In this document: piece after piece, positions 24,444-35,263 of the stretch
Position numbering within the stretch: the first letter of the stretch is position 1
How the letters are laid out: each line of letters begins with the position of its first letter
Translations under genes and position numbers: made by a program
Origin: Nelumbo lutea
Lineage: Eukaryota > Streptophyta > Magnoliopsida > Proteales > Nelumbonaceae
Assembly: GCA_022828595.1 (NCBI GenBank)
Contig: JAKGHH010000003.1
Span: 19,592,934 to 19,656,933 of the forward strand
DNA length: 64,000 nucleotides
Reading direction: 5' to 3'
The notes under the pieces: generated by a model
Database searches by the model: none
What the model was told of the DNA's origin: nothing
What the model saw: the letters and a program-made list of their open reading frames with translations, nothing else

Positions 24444-24707
24444 TGCATTCTATTGTTTCTCTCAGATATCCGAATCAGAACAGAAGAGAAGATTTTTTAA
24501 TAAATGGAGTCGGTTGAAGGTGAACCGATTTACATTGAACGAAGACTGTTATTAACTCACCTTGGGAGCAGAATTGACTAACATTAGAATTACCTCTCTT
24601 TGAAAGATGCAACGACGCACATTCGCATGAAGCAAACTTTGAAGAGAGCTTTACTGTTCTTCGAGAGAACTGATTCAATGATTCTTGGAAATGTGTAGTA
24701 ACATTCA
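24444..24707 (-). mobile_element. Copia element, 3' LTR
   Basis: 264 bp, TG..CA ended on the minus strand (starts TGAATGTTACTACACATTTC). A purine tract AAAGAGGAG sits just upstream on the minus strand (about 24711-24719), as expected for a polypurine tract before the 3' LTR. Its partner is at 33221-33476, about 92-93% identical by eye with one 6-7 bp indel. Confidence 0.8.
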
Positions 24708-27700
24708 ATACTCCTCTTTGGTGCACATTTCAGCAACTCCAATCATGTCTCGTAACAATTTGAACTCGCCTTTTAGTAGAGCCTTTGTGAATATGTCAGC
24801 TAACTGTTCTTCAGTTTTACAATGTCTGAATTCTATTTTTTTGTTTCCTTCAGTTTCTCCGATAAAATGATACTTGATGCCAATATATTTGGTTCTTCTA
24901 TGAAATATTAGATTCTTTGCCATTGCAATAGATGATTTGCTATCGTAGTAGATTTCAGTAGCCCCAACTTGTGGTTCTCCCATGTCATCAAATATCGTTT
25001 TGAGCCATATAGCTTAGCTCATTGTTATTGTTTCTGCAATATATTTTGCTTCAGCTGATAATTGGGCAACTGTTGCTTGTTTCTTTGAAGCCCAAGAAAA
25101 TATCCCTAATCCAATTGTGAAAGCATAGCCAGATGTACTTTTCATGTCATCTACCAAACATGCCCAGTCACTGTCTGTGTAGCCAATGAGCTTAGAGTCA
25201 TGTGTCACTCTGTACCAAATTTATACCTCTTTGTACTTTGCAAATACCTCAATATTCTTTTAGCTACTCCATGGAGGACTTGACTTGGATTCTACATGAA
25301 TCTTGATAGTAAACTAACTACATACATGATGTCTATTCTTGTAGCAGTTAAATAGAGAAGACTTCCAATCATACTCCGAAATTGTGCTTCATTTGCCTTT
25401 GGTGAGTCATCTTCCTTTTTGAATGCTTTAGTATTGTCTAATGGGGTGGAGACTGTTTTGCACCCCTTCATTTTGAATTTCTTCAAAAGAGTTTCCGCAT
25501 ACTTCTTTTGTGAGATGAAAGTCCCTTTTTCTTCTTGAGTTATTTCAATTCCAAGAAAGTAGTGCATTAGGCCCAAATCAGTCATCTCAAAAGTCTTCAT
25601 CATGTCTTTTTTAAACTTCTTGACCATCTTCTCATTATTTCCGGTATAAATGAGATCATCAATATATAAAGAAACAATGAGAATGTTATTTGTAACTTGA
25701 GTCTTGATGTAAAGTTTTGGCTCACTATAGCTCTTCCTGAATCCTTGCTCTAAGAAATAATTGTCGATTATGCTGTACCAAGCTCGTAGAGGTTGTTTTA
25801 AGCCATATAATGCCTTCTTTAATTTGAGAACTTTGTCTTATTGTCCTTGCACCACGAACCCTTGAGGTTGCTCCACATAGAGTTCCTCCTTAAGATAGCC
25901 ATTAAGGAATGCATATTTCACATCAAGTTGAAAAATTTTTCATTTCTTTTATGCAGCTAGTGCTATCAATGCCCTGATTGTGTCAAGGTGAGCAACTGAA
26001 TAAAATGTCTCATTGTAGTCGATACCGTATTGTTGTGAGTATCCTTTGGCAACTAGCCTTGTTTTAAGCTTCTGGATTGAGCCATTTGAATTAAGCTTTG
26101 TCTTGTAGACCCACTTAACTCCAAAAGTGTCTTTTGTCTTGTGGATGATTCACAAGCTCCCAAGTCTCATTTTTTTCAATAATTTTTATTTCTTCATTCC
26201 TAGCTTTTCTCCATTTTTCTTCCTTAAAAGCTTCTTCAAAGCTTTCTGGTTCTATGATCATCAAGTTGCATGTTTCATATATTTCCGTTAAGGATTTAGT
26301 TCGCCTTGGTGGTGAGTCTGGAGTAGACTGTGAAGCTTGTTCCGGTTCCGATTGTGTTGGCGAACTGATTTGATCATGATCTTCTTCAATTCTTTGACTT
26401 GGTAATAGAGGCAAGTTGATAGTCTTTTTTTCAACTTCTTTTGTCTCCCAATTGTATGCAGCATCCTCGTTGAAGCTTATGTCTTCGACTAATTATGAGT
26501 TTTTCTTTCCTTAAGCTATAGACTCGATAGCCTTTTGATTAAGTGCTATAGCTTAAGAAAATTCATTTTTCAGTCTTCTCATCCAGTTTGTCCCTTTTCT
26601 CTTGTGGCGCGTGTGTGTAGCATATGCATTCAAAAACTCTAAGATGTTTTGTTGATGGCTTTTGCCCACTCCAAGCTTCAATTGGTGTCCTATCTGGCAC
26701 AAATTTAGTTGGACATCTATTGAGAAGATAGACAACAGTGCTCACTGCCTCTACCCAAAAATTTTTGGGAAGACCCTTTTCCATGAGTATGGCTCTTGCA
26801 GTCTCCATAATTGTTCTGTTTTTTCTTTCGGATACTCCATTCTGTTCTGGAGTGTATCCGACTGTAAATTGATGCTCCATGCCTTCATCTTCACAGAACT
26901 TGTTGAATTCATTACAAGTATATTCTTTGCCTCTGTCACTTCTTATGGTCTTGATGTTGTGACCACTTTTCTTCTCGACACGGGCTTTGAATTTCTTAAA
27001 AATATAAAAAACCTATGATTTTTTTCGCAAGTAATAAACCCACGTCATTCTAGTATAATCATCAATGAAGAGAATGAAATACCTGTTTTGATTATTCGAT
27101 GGAGTATGCATTGGACCACAAACATCTATATGAATTAACTTCAGTGGCTCTTTGGCTCTCCAAGGTTTGTCGGATGGGAAGGGGTGTCGATGTTGTTTTT
27201 CGAGCATACACCTTTCACAAACATTGTTGAACTCGATAGTTGGTAGGTCACGCATCATGTTCTTCTGCTAAAGAATATTTAATCCATGGAAATTAAAGTA
27301 TCCAAATCTTCTATGCAATAGCCATGATTCGTCCACTTGTACTTGCATTGCAATATAACTTGCATCTCTCAATTGAATGGGAAAGCATATGTTTTCAGTC
27401 ATTTTAGTTTTGCAATTTCAAAGGACTTGTCTTGCTTGTCATAGATTGTGCAAGAGTTTCCCTCAAAATGTAAAGAGTTACCTTTTTCAATAATTTGGCC
27501 CACACTGAGTAGATTTTGATCAATGTTCATAACCAAAAGTACATCATTTATGTATTTCTTCCCTTGTTTGGTGTCAATAACAATGGTGCCTTTGTCGATT
27601 ACTTCCATGAAGTCACCGTTACCAATTTTGACTTTCGTCTTGATTTTATCAAGACTATGAAAGATGTTTTCATTTTTAGTCATGTGGTTACTGCATTCAC

Positions 27701-28079
27701 CGTCAAGATACCAAGTATCATTTCTTTCTTCTATTGCATAATGACAATCATAAAAGAGATTATTTTCCTCATTTTTCTTTTCTGAAAAATTATCTTGATG
27801 TATTTTCTTAAATCTACAAGCTTTTTCAACATGGCCGGATTTTTTACAATTTTGGCACTCTGGTTTTCCTTTAAATCAAAAATTTTTCTCAAAGTGGTTT
27901 CTCTTCTTACAAATACCACAGAAAGAATACTTGTCATTATTTTCTTTTGATTTTCCTTGTGACTTTCTCCCATCAACTTTTGGTTTACGAGATCACAGAT
28001 TAACTTTAGACTGAAAGGCAGCTTCAACCGAATTTTCATTTTGCCTATCACACCTATCACACCTATTTTCAGCTTCAAC
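24708..28079 (-). pseudogene. Copia retrotransposon gag-pol remnant (dead)
   Basis: Minus strand, 5' to 3': zinc-knuckle gag end (CQNCKKSGHVEKACR, a C-x2-C-x4-H-x4-C, near 27830, preceded by a degraded knuckle lacking its last Cys), protease, integrase, reverse transcriptase, RNase H. This is the Ty1/Copia order. The protease site reads LDGECSNHMT where the family has D-S-G, so it is altered. Integrase pieces include HIDVCGPM and YTPEQNGVSERKNRT. The RT catalytic motif is YIDD (about 25650), followed by MTDLGLMHYFLGIEI. RNase H has GYTDSDWA and IADIFTKAL-type motifs. In-frame stops occur in the RT, between RT and RNase H, and within RNase H (ITMS-stop-AIW), with several frameshifts. The 5' end of gag and the primer-binding site are missing: the sequence switches to Gypsy DNA at about 28080. 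Confidence 0.9.
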
Positions 28080-28082
28080 CGA

Positions 28083-28662
28083 ACTTCACATCAGTCGCGC
28101 ACTCGTAGGCAAACGGTCAGGCGGAAGTAATGAATCGAGCCATCCTGCGAGGACTGAAAGCACGTCTAGATCGAGCTAAGGGATTGTGGGCCGAAGAGCT
28201 ACCAAGTGTTTTATGGGCACACCGAACTACAAAAAAAACCACCACGGGAGAAACCCCCTTCCACTTCACCTACGACACTGAAGCAGTGATCCTGACGGAA
28301 ATCGAAGTACCAACATTGCGACTAAAACATACGACGATCGGACAAACGGAGATGAATTACATACCAACCTTGACCTACTAGACGAGGTAAGGGACCTCAC
28401 GCACATCCGGACAACGGCCTACCAGCAGCAGGTAGCTCGCTACTACAATGCCAGAGTAAAGCAGCGAAGCTTCCGGGTCGGCGACCTGGTCCTTCGTAAG
28501 ATTATGGTGCCCAAACCTAACGTGGGCAAACTTGGACCAAACTGGGAAGGGCCCTATAAAGTAAAGAGAGCACTCGGGGGGGCATACGAGCTCGAAACCT
28601 TATAAGGCAAACAAGTATCCCGAGCGGGGAACATTGTTAACTTAAGGCAATACTACCTATAA
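28083..28662 (+). pseudogene. Gypsy integrase C-terminal region, broken
   Basis: Begins FTSVAHS-stop-ANGQAEVMNRAI and continues GLWAEELPSVLWAHRTT, then after a frameshift near 28335 DLLDEVRDLTHIRTTAYQQQ and WEGPYKV..GGAYELETL, the end of a plant Ty3/Gypsy (RIRE2/Tat-like) pol. At least two in-frame stops and one frameshift make it non-functional. Confidence 0.85.
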
Positions 28663-29094
28663 ACCACCAAGCGAAATGGACGAAATCGCTACAAGGGCCT
28701 AAGGGCCATGATACAGAGCCAACAAGAGGAACATCGGCGTAAGCAAGCAAAGAAAAGTCAGGCATATTATCAGCTCGACAAAAAATCAGTTCGCTACAAG
28801 AGCCTTAGGCCGAAATAGGTCACGTGAGTACAATAAACCAGACAAGAAACAGAATGGCATATTATCAGTTCGACAAAAAATCATTTCGGGAAAAAGAGCA
28901 CTTTAACTGAAAAATTGTCTATTCAGTTGCAAGAAAAAGGAGAGTACATTGGACATCAGAAGGCACTTCCAAAAAAAAGAAAATCTTTACATGCCCGGAG
29001 CTACTTCTTTGCCATCAGAAGACACTTCAACAACACCCGAAGGCCCTGCCTCTCCTTCAGAATCCGGCTCGCCATCGGCAGCATTGGCCATCTC
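28663..29094. other. Gypsy spacer between pol and antisense ORF
   Basis: Contains two related segments sharing CATATTATCAGYTCGACAAA (28758 and 28858), about 100 bp apart. No coding sequence supported. Confidence 0.5.
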
Positions 29095-31604
29095 CTAAGT
29101 TATACGCGAAGTGGATATAGCACTAACGTCGAGGTCACGGTACGTGTTCCGGATCATCCACCAGCTCAGCTTGAATCCCCTTCTGTAAGAATCCACCATC
29201 AGGTCGTCACAACGCGGAGAGGCAATATAGTCTTCAACGGCCTTCTTCTTGGCGCCTTCAATACTTTGGGAAATAATATGCGTTTTCTCCCTGATGTCCT
29301 CCTGAAGATATTCGACATGATGCTGCAGATCCAACCTCAAGTCCGCCATGTGCTTGACGACTACCCCCATGGCCTCGGCATCCCACTGAGACATCGCCTA
29401 TCTAGTCATGGCGACGCGAGCAGCCTCTTCGACAGCATAAGCGGCCGCCTCAGCAGCTTAGGTATTCGCCTCGGCGGCACAGAAAGTCTCTTCGGTAGCA
29501 TGAGCGGCCGCCTCAGCAGCTCACGCCTGTCACGAGCTCCTCTCCACCTGGGCTGCTAAGGCGTGAATAGAAGAATTCACCTACTAAAAGAAAAAAGTGA
29601 GCGACAACCGCAAGAAGGATAGAAAATGAAGGCAGACGAAATCTGACTTACCACCATAGCATGTGTTACGGCACGGCAGGCGACCTGATTCAAAGGAAGA
29701 TCGGTCCACACCGCGATCTCCTTGGGGAAAGTAGCCTCCCTACTCTTCTGAAGAGCGTAGTTCAGCGTCAACACACTCCTAAACTCCCCTTGAGCTCCCG
29801 AACCCGAGGGCCCAGCCCGCGTATGAGCGGACCCAAAGTGAGCAGGAGCACTGGAGTAGGCAGGAGCACCCGTGTGAGTGGTCTCAGCGTATGGTGCCCC
29901 GGCCGCTTCATGCATCGGTGGAGTCACCTCGGGCTCCCTGGGCAAATCCTCCGGCGTGTGGCCTGGAACTTGAGGCTCCTCATCCGGGGGCAGCTCGGTA
30001 CGAGTTCGCTTGGCGACCCACTTCCTCCTCTTCATGCCTTGGAACATGCGCCCCCCACGAGTCTTATCTGCATTCATCACACTTGCAGAAAAGAGTTCGA
30101 CATCAGAAAAAATGAAGGAACAAAGCAAACAAGAAACCTCAGAGCTAGAAACCTACCCGAACTCAGGTCATCCGCAATAAGCTTGGCCTCCGTTAAGTAC
30201 TGATGGCACTTTAAACCTTGTCGTTCCCATTGTCGGAGGCCCTTCACCGTCTCTTTATCGAGAGTGACACCAGAATCAGGAGCGGCCTCACCCCACCCGG
30301 TCTGAAAAGGCCACCCTTGTGCACTTCGCACCCTGAAGTAATACCGCTTCCATGCTGGGACCTTATTAGGAAGTAGCCTCCCTACTCTTCTGAAGAGCGT
30401 AGTTCAGCGTCAACACACTCCTAAACTCCCCTTGAGCTCCCGAACCCGAGGGCCCAGCCCGCATATGAGCGGACCCAAAGTGAGCAGGAGCACTAGAGTA
30501 GGCAGGAGCACCCGTGTGAGTGGTCCCAGCGTAAGGTGCCCCGGCCGCTTCATGCATCGGTGGAGTCACCTCGGGCTCCCTGGGCAGATCCTCCGGCGTG
30601 TGGCCTGGAACTTGAGGCTTCTCATCCGGGGGCAGCTCGGTACGAGTTCACTTGGCGACCCGCTTCCTCCTCTTCATGCCTTGGAACATGCGCCCCCCAC
30701 GAGTCTTCTCTGCATTCATCACACTTGCAGAAAAGAGTTCGACATCAGAAAAAATGAAGGAACAAAGCAAACAAGAAACCTCAGAGCTAGAAACCTACCC
30801 GAACTTAGGTCGTCCGCAATAAGCTTGGCCTCCGTTAAGTACTGATGGCACTTTAAACCTTGTCGTTCCCATTGTCGGAGGCCCTTCACCGTCTCTTTAT
30901 CGAGAGTGACACCAGAATCAGGAGCGGCCTCACCCCACCCGGTCTGAAAAGGCCACCCTTGTGCACTTCGCACCCTGAAGTAATACCGCTTCCACGCTGG
31001 GACCTTATTAGGAAGTTCGTGCAGAAGCTTAAAGCCCAAGCGAGGAGAAAGTTAATACGCCGGTCTTCCCCCAAGAAGAGAACCCGCTTGTTTCTTGAGC
31101 ATCAAGATAGAGGAGAATATCTCCAAGTGTAAAGGGAAGTTCTGTTCACAAAAGAGGGAGACTGTCCCCACGAGGTTTCGAATAGAGTTCGGATGAAGCT
31201 GGCCAATGGTGACGCCGAAGTGGTTTATGACCCCGACGAGAAGGGGGTGGAAAGGTAGTCGCAACCCCGCAGCGAGCTGCTCTCGAAAAATCACGATCTC
31301 ATCAGGACCGTGTTCCCAAGGAAAGCTACCCTAAGGAATGAAATATGTATACCCCCAGGCAGATTGTAAGACATAAGTATAGATTGGAACCCCTCGGGCG
31401 TCATGGTCGAAGAACCAAACCTGTCTAGCATCCGACCTCGGCGAGAGGTTGACGCCAAACTGCTCGAAGCGGCTCAACCTACGGGTTCATAGTCATCCTC
31501 AAGTTCCACCTCAGGATCACTAAGGCAGTCGGGGGATATGGCTCGGTTTGTAGAACCTATATCAGTCCTACTTGAAGAGTCGTCTGAGCTATCAAAGCTA
31601 GACA
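29095..31604 (-). pseudogene. Antisense ORF of Tat-type Gypsy element, Transposase_28-like
   Basis: Minus strand, from an ATG at 31604 (MSSFDSSDDSSSRTD) leftwards. The best-conserved part is FREQLAAGLRLPFHPLLVG then INHFGVTIGQLHPN, typical of the plant 'putative gypsy-type transposon' domain (Pfam Transposase_28). Further on come RYYFRVRSAQGWPFQTGW and a Pro-rich segment, then the charged LRLDLQHHVEYLQEDIREK. Frames change several times, either by introns or frameshifts, and a stop occurs soon after the ATG in the simple reading. A 642-bp tandem duplication (29731-31014) doubles the central part, so an intact product is unlikely. Function of this ORF in Tat elements is unknown. Confidence 0.65.
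29731..31014 (+). repeat. Tandem duplication, 2 x 642 bp, within the antisense ORF
   Basis: Copies 29731-30372 and 30373-31014 are nearly identical (few substitutions, e.g. CATTTATCATC versus TCTCTGCATTC region and GCGTATG/GCATATG). The breakpoint is at CTTATTAGGAAGT/AGCCTCC. High identity points to a late event. Confidence 0.93.
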
Positions 31605-32437
31605 TCGAGGAAAAGAGGTGGATTCATGAAGATACTCACCGAAAGAAAGTTTTGAAGGCTCCAGAGATAGAAACAAGCCAAAAACCTTGAAGGCTAAGTA
31701 ACTAGCCTAGACGCGAACTGAAAAACCTGGACGCGATTGGGGGTCCCCTACTATTTATAGCTACAGTAACCAAGAACCAACAATGCGGATCAAAGACAAT
31801 CCGACGGCCCGCATTCGCGCTGACCGCACGTCCATTGAGATCGAGACGTGATTGGCGCACGTCTTTCCAAAAAGAGCGAAATGTCAGTGCACGTCTTTTT
31901 GAAACCGACGTCGCGTCGGCGCACGCCTTTCTGAAACTGACAACACGCCGCACGTCTCCTTGCAACTGACAAAACCGCCAGCTTACATCCCTTCAAAACG
32001 GTAGTGGCACGCTTTTTTCAAAATTGAAAGGCTCGCGGTCACGTCCCAGCGGCGTGAGTTTTTGAAATTTAAAATAAATGCGCACTGCCACGTCCGTCAA
32101 CATTTATGGGCAGTAGGCACATCTCCCGCCTTCTCGGACGCTCCAGAAAACCGAAGAACCCTGGCAAAGCACCTCGCGCAGTCAAGATTCAAAAAACGGG
32201 AGAAATCCACCTACCACCTCGCAAAACTCCCCGCGTCAGGGCAAGACCCTTGGAGCGAGAAGTGGGAGGCAATTGATGAAGGAAGATTTGGCCCGACCTC
32301 ACTGTTATGCAACACGTGGCAAAAGCAACAGCTTGGCACAAAAGCACGCCTAAGGCGCGAGCACCAAGGGGAGAAACCAGCGGTCCGAACTCCCTACTAG
32401 GGGCCCGAACTCACCCTTGGCCCCAAACCAAACAGTA

Positions 32438-32677
32438 ATCCGAACTGGCCTGCATGTAATAGTTCGAGACACACCTCGCCGAACTGGCCTGCCTTGTAAT
32501 AGTTCAGGACATACCTTGCCGAACTGGCCTGCCTTGTAATAGTTCGAAACACACCTCGCCGAACTAGCCTGCCGTGTAACAGTTCGAGATACACCTCGCC
32601 GAACTGGTCTGCCTTATAACAGTTCGAGATACACCTCGCCGAATTGACCTGCCATATAGCAATACAGGACATACCTC
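32438..32677 (+). repeat. 40-bp minisatellite in Gypsy LTR, about six units
   Basis: GCCGAACTGGCCTGCCTTGT followed by AATAGTTCGAGACACACCTC. Units begin at 32478, 32518, 32558, 32598 and 32638 with a partial one before; differences are mostly transitions. Confidence 0.9.
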
Positions 32678-33000
32678 CGAACTCAAGACTTCGCCTCGCT
32701 CACCACTCCACCACATCGCCCTCAGGACACCAAAACCAAACAATCCGTACTATGCCTGACACCGAGGAAGTCCGTACCTAAGGGCGGTGCACCCGACTAA
32801 CTTGGGATCCGATGCTTGACGGCCGCACTCCAAACGGCCACCTGCCACCGCCTCTTGACACCGCCATCTCCAGTTAGAAAGACGGTTCCGAGAAAAGGCA
32901 GTGACGGTTCTGTCCCAACAGAAAAGACGACACCCGAACTGACGTATGCAAGGGTAATCATACTCGACCTGGCACGGGCTTCAGAGCGAGTGCGTGAAGT

Positions 33001-33013
33001 GATTATAAAAAGC
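33001..33013 (+). promoter_or_regulatory. TATA-like box of Gypsy LTR
   Basis: ATTATAAAAAGCC, about 210 bp before the LTR end, followed by C-rich sequence, the usual layout of a plant LTR promoter. Confidence 0.45.
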
Positions 33014-33220
33014 CCCCTACCCCACAACAAGGTATGTGAACTTTGCGCCATCTGATCTATACTTTGCCTTTGAGAGATAATTAACTTGAGCTTCGAAGTT
33101 ATCTCACCGGATTCCCCCCGAAGTTCCCTCATCTTTCCCGTCCCATTTCAGGCTCCCTGTCGCTCCAGCTCAGAGGCGAAATCGTTGACAGCTAAGACCG
33201 GCCGGATTGCACTCCATCAT

Positions 33221-33476
33221 ATTCTATTGTTTCTCTCAGATATCTGAATCCGAAGAGAGGATTTTATAATAGATGGAGTCGGTTGAAGGTGAACCGACTT
33301 ACATTGAAGGAAGACTGTCATTAACTCACCTTGTGAGCAGAATCGACTAACATTGGAATTACCTGACTTTAAAAGATGCAAGGACGCACATTGGAATGAA
33401 GCAAACTTTGAAGAGAGCTTTACTCTTCTTCGAGAGAACTGATTCAATGATTCTTGGAAATGTGTAGCAACATTCA
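33221..33476 (-). mobile_element. Copia element, 5' LTR remnant
   Basis: Partner of 24444-24707 in the same orientation. It lacks the last few bases at its inner end, where Gypsy sequence starts. No 5-bp target duplication is evident between the outer flanks (GTAGA at left, ATAAA at right). Confidence 0.75.
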
Positions 33477-33589
33477 ATAAAAACATACGAGGATGAAATA
33501 CGAAACAAATAAAAAAAGAGTTTAAGACATGAAACAATAGCACAATAGCTTCTTCTCAACTGATACGAGAAAATAAAAAAGAAAACACA

Positions 33590-33960
33590 GAAAAGCCTTT
33601 CCGCAACGCATCAAGTGTGAAGATTTGAACGATAGATAATCAGAGTTGTATATATCCAAACATTACATCCCGTAGCAGTTCTGCAACCTTCTTACCTAGC
33701 TTCCCGAAACCAATAACAATGGATCCGAAGCTGATAATAACTAGGAGAAGGCAAAGGAAAGAGAGGAAAAATGGGAAACCTTAGGCATGGGTGGAATCGG
33801 AAAGAGAAGATAGAATTCTTTGAGATTTCTTTGATTGAAATCTGCCATTCTCTCCGACCCACCCATGCACAGAGCTTCCCAAATCGCCAACTTCCTTTCC
33901 ACTCTCTCCATGCCGGCCTGCCGCTGCTGCAATGCTAGGGTTTAACGTCCCTTTGTCCTT
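33590..33960 (-). CDS. Candidate exons of a small unrecognised spliced gene
   Basis: Minus strand: ATG at about 33917 opens MERVERKLAIWEALCMGGSE and continues as RMADFNQRNLKEFYLLFPI, ending at a possible donor AAG/GTTTCC (about 33786). A possible acceptor CTCCTAG is followed by ISFGSIVIGFGKL-coding sequence and a strong donor GCTAG/GTAAGAAG (about 33697). Codon-like composition and good splice signals suggest a host gene; downstream parts could lie beyond the retrotransposons, near 24000-24440. I do not recognise the family. A non-coding or captured fragment is possible. Confidence 0.3.
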
Positions 33961-34324
33961 TGCCCATTACTTGCTTTAAATATATTTCGGCCATGTGACG
34001 GTCGGGATATCGCCTTTTCCTTTGTTTTCAGAGTGGGAGTGGGGCCCACACAGCCCCTCGGCATTTGACCACATCATACATGTTTGACGCTTTGAATTCA
34101 AACGGTAACGAGTTTCTAACGACGGACCTCTTAAAAGTTAGGATAAAATACAAAAACCTCATCTTACACAAAAATCTTTTTAAAAAAAAAAAAAAAATAT
34201 ATTGATAAAAATCTCCCTTCGATTACTGATTCCGATAAAAAACATTTATCGATGCATAAAGTTTTTCCAAATATCCATGGCCATTCGAATCAACGATGGA
34301 GTTAGTGGAAATAGTCAGAGAGGG

Positions 34325-34499
34325 CTTCACTAAGAGAGACGAAAATGACATTGACGCCGTCGTGGATGGCAGCTTTGAAGGTAGTTAAGACGTCGGCCAT
34401 CAGACCCTGTAAGCAGCCACTTGGGCTCTTGGGGGCCCACCCTTGGCGGGGACATTGTCAAAACAGAAGACGTTGGCATCGGGTACAAAGTTACCGCCA
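34325..34499 (-). pseudogene. Captured subtilisin-like protease (subtilase) fragment
   Basis: Minus strand: NFVPDANVFCFDNVPAKGGP then PRAQVAAYRV, an early break after AYRV, then in the next frame DVLTTFKAAIHDGVNVIFVS. These match the plant subtilase segment 'G.A.G.ARVAAYKVCW...D.L.AFD.AI.DGVDV.S.S' just after the catalytic-His block. It is interrupted at its 5' side by a foldback MITE (34500) and shifted in frame, so it encodes no enzyme. It lies inside the Pack-MULE. Confidence 0.8.
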
Positions 34500-34735
34500 A
34501 ACAGGATCTGTTACTCGTAAATGGCGCCTCATACACATATCCATCGTGCATTAAAAACATCTCCCGTGAATAATAATTGCAAAATACGGATATATTCCAA
34601 ATGCATGATAGATGTGCGTGAGGAACCGATCCGGTCTCCGGCTATAGTTATAGAGGTGACGGGATCTGCTCTTCACAAATGGGCATCTCATAGGCATATC
34701 CAACATGCATCGGTAACATCTCCCTATAAAGAGGA
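34500..34735. mobile_element. Two foldback MITE copies nested in the Pack-MULE
   Basis: Copy at 34500-34640 (CAGGATCTGTTACTCGTAAA..GTGCGTGAGGAACCGATCC, with AAAACATCTCCCGTGAATAA inside) and a partial copy at about 34659-34735 (GGGATCTGCTCTTCACAAAT, then CATGCATCGGTAACATCTCC). Same GAACATCTCCC family as 1909-2050. Confidence 0.7.
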
Positions 34736-35106
34736 TGTGGGGTACTGTGGCGGTCGTCGTCTCATGCGGGGGTCAATGACAAGGAGGACTTGAGGAGGAT
34801 CCTCACGCAGAAGCAAAGCCTTTCTTTAACCTTTCTCTAATGACGACCCCTTCTCTTCCTCTTCCTTCACCCCAACCCCGAGCTCCTCCACCTCCCTCTG
34901 TCAAAAAATAACACAGGAAACCAGCACTCCACCCCCACTGACTCCTCCAACTGCTTCATCAGCTTCCTGACGATCTCCGTGTTCTTGTATGTATCTCTAC
35001 AACGCTCTTTCGTCGGAAATGATTCCCTGTCGTGTACATCATTTCATTGTGCTGAATTTTATTTATTCTATTATTATTTAGAGTATTTGTTTCTTTCTTT
35101 TTTCAG

Positions 35107-35263
35107 AACGACGTCGTAGTAGAGCTGGAATGGCTCTCCAAGTTCGTCGTTGACTCCTTCACCGAATTCCCTATGAACGAGCCCATTGCAACCACAAACT
35201 TCCCCGTTCAGACACTTCAGTTCCCGACAGGGCTAGGAGCAAATGATCAAGAGCAACTTTAAC
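35107..35263 (+). pseudogene. Captured GATA zinc-finger transcription-factor fragment
   Basis: After an acceptor-like TTTTTTCAG, the plus strand reads NDVVVELEWLSKFVVDSFTE then FPMNEPIATTNFPVQ, ending at TAA. ELEWLSxFVxxSF is the conserved N-terminal block of plant class-A GATA factors. The zinc finger itself is absent, so no DNA-binding product is expected. Sense and origin differ from the subtilase piece, so the MULE has joined two genes. Confidence 0.7.

Larger units (their letters stand above)
28080..33219 (+). mobile_element. 5'-truncated Tat-type Gypsy retrotransposon inside the Copia element
   Basis: Plus-strand Gypsy sequence starting in the integrase C-terminal region, then an untranslated spacer, an antisense ORF, and a 3' LTR ending CACTCCATCA at 33219, exactly where the Copia 5' LTR begins. 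The 5' LTR, gag, protease, RT and RNase H are all missing. The layout (pol sense, extra ORF antisense between pol and 3' LTR) is that of the Tat/Retand branch. Confidence 0.75.
31690..33219 (+). mobile_element. Gypsy 3' LTR (left boundary approximate)
   Basis: The right end CATCA at 33215-33219 abuts the Copia LTR. It contains degenerate 45-50-bp 'GCACGTCTTT.TGAAACTGAC' repeats (31850-31990), a 40-bp tandem (32438-32677) and a TATA-like ATTATAAAAAGCC at 33001-33013. GC content is higher than in surrounding DNA. The left end could not be fixed because there is no second LTR to compare. Confidence 0.55.

Noticed and set aside
28915..29559. 214-codon plus-strand open frame in the Gypsy element
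   Set aside because: It is the complement of the better-supported antisense ORF (which has family-like residues) and shows no domain of its own.
29661..31132. Plus-strand open frames of 137-180 codons
   Set aside because: Shadows of the antisense ORF; they appear twice only because of the 642-bp duplication.
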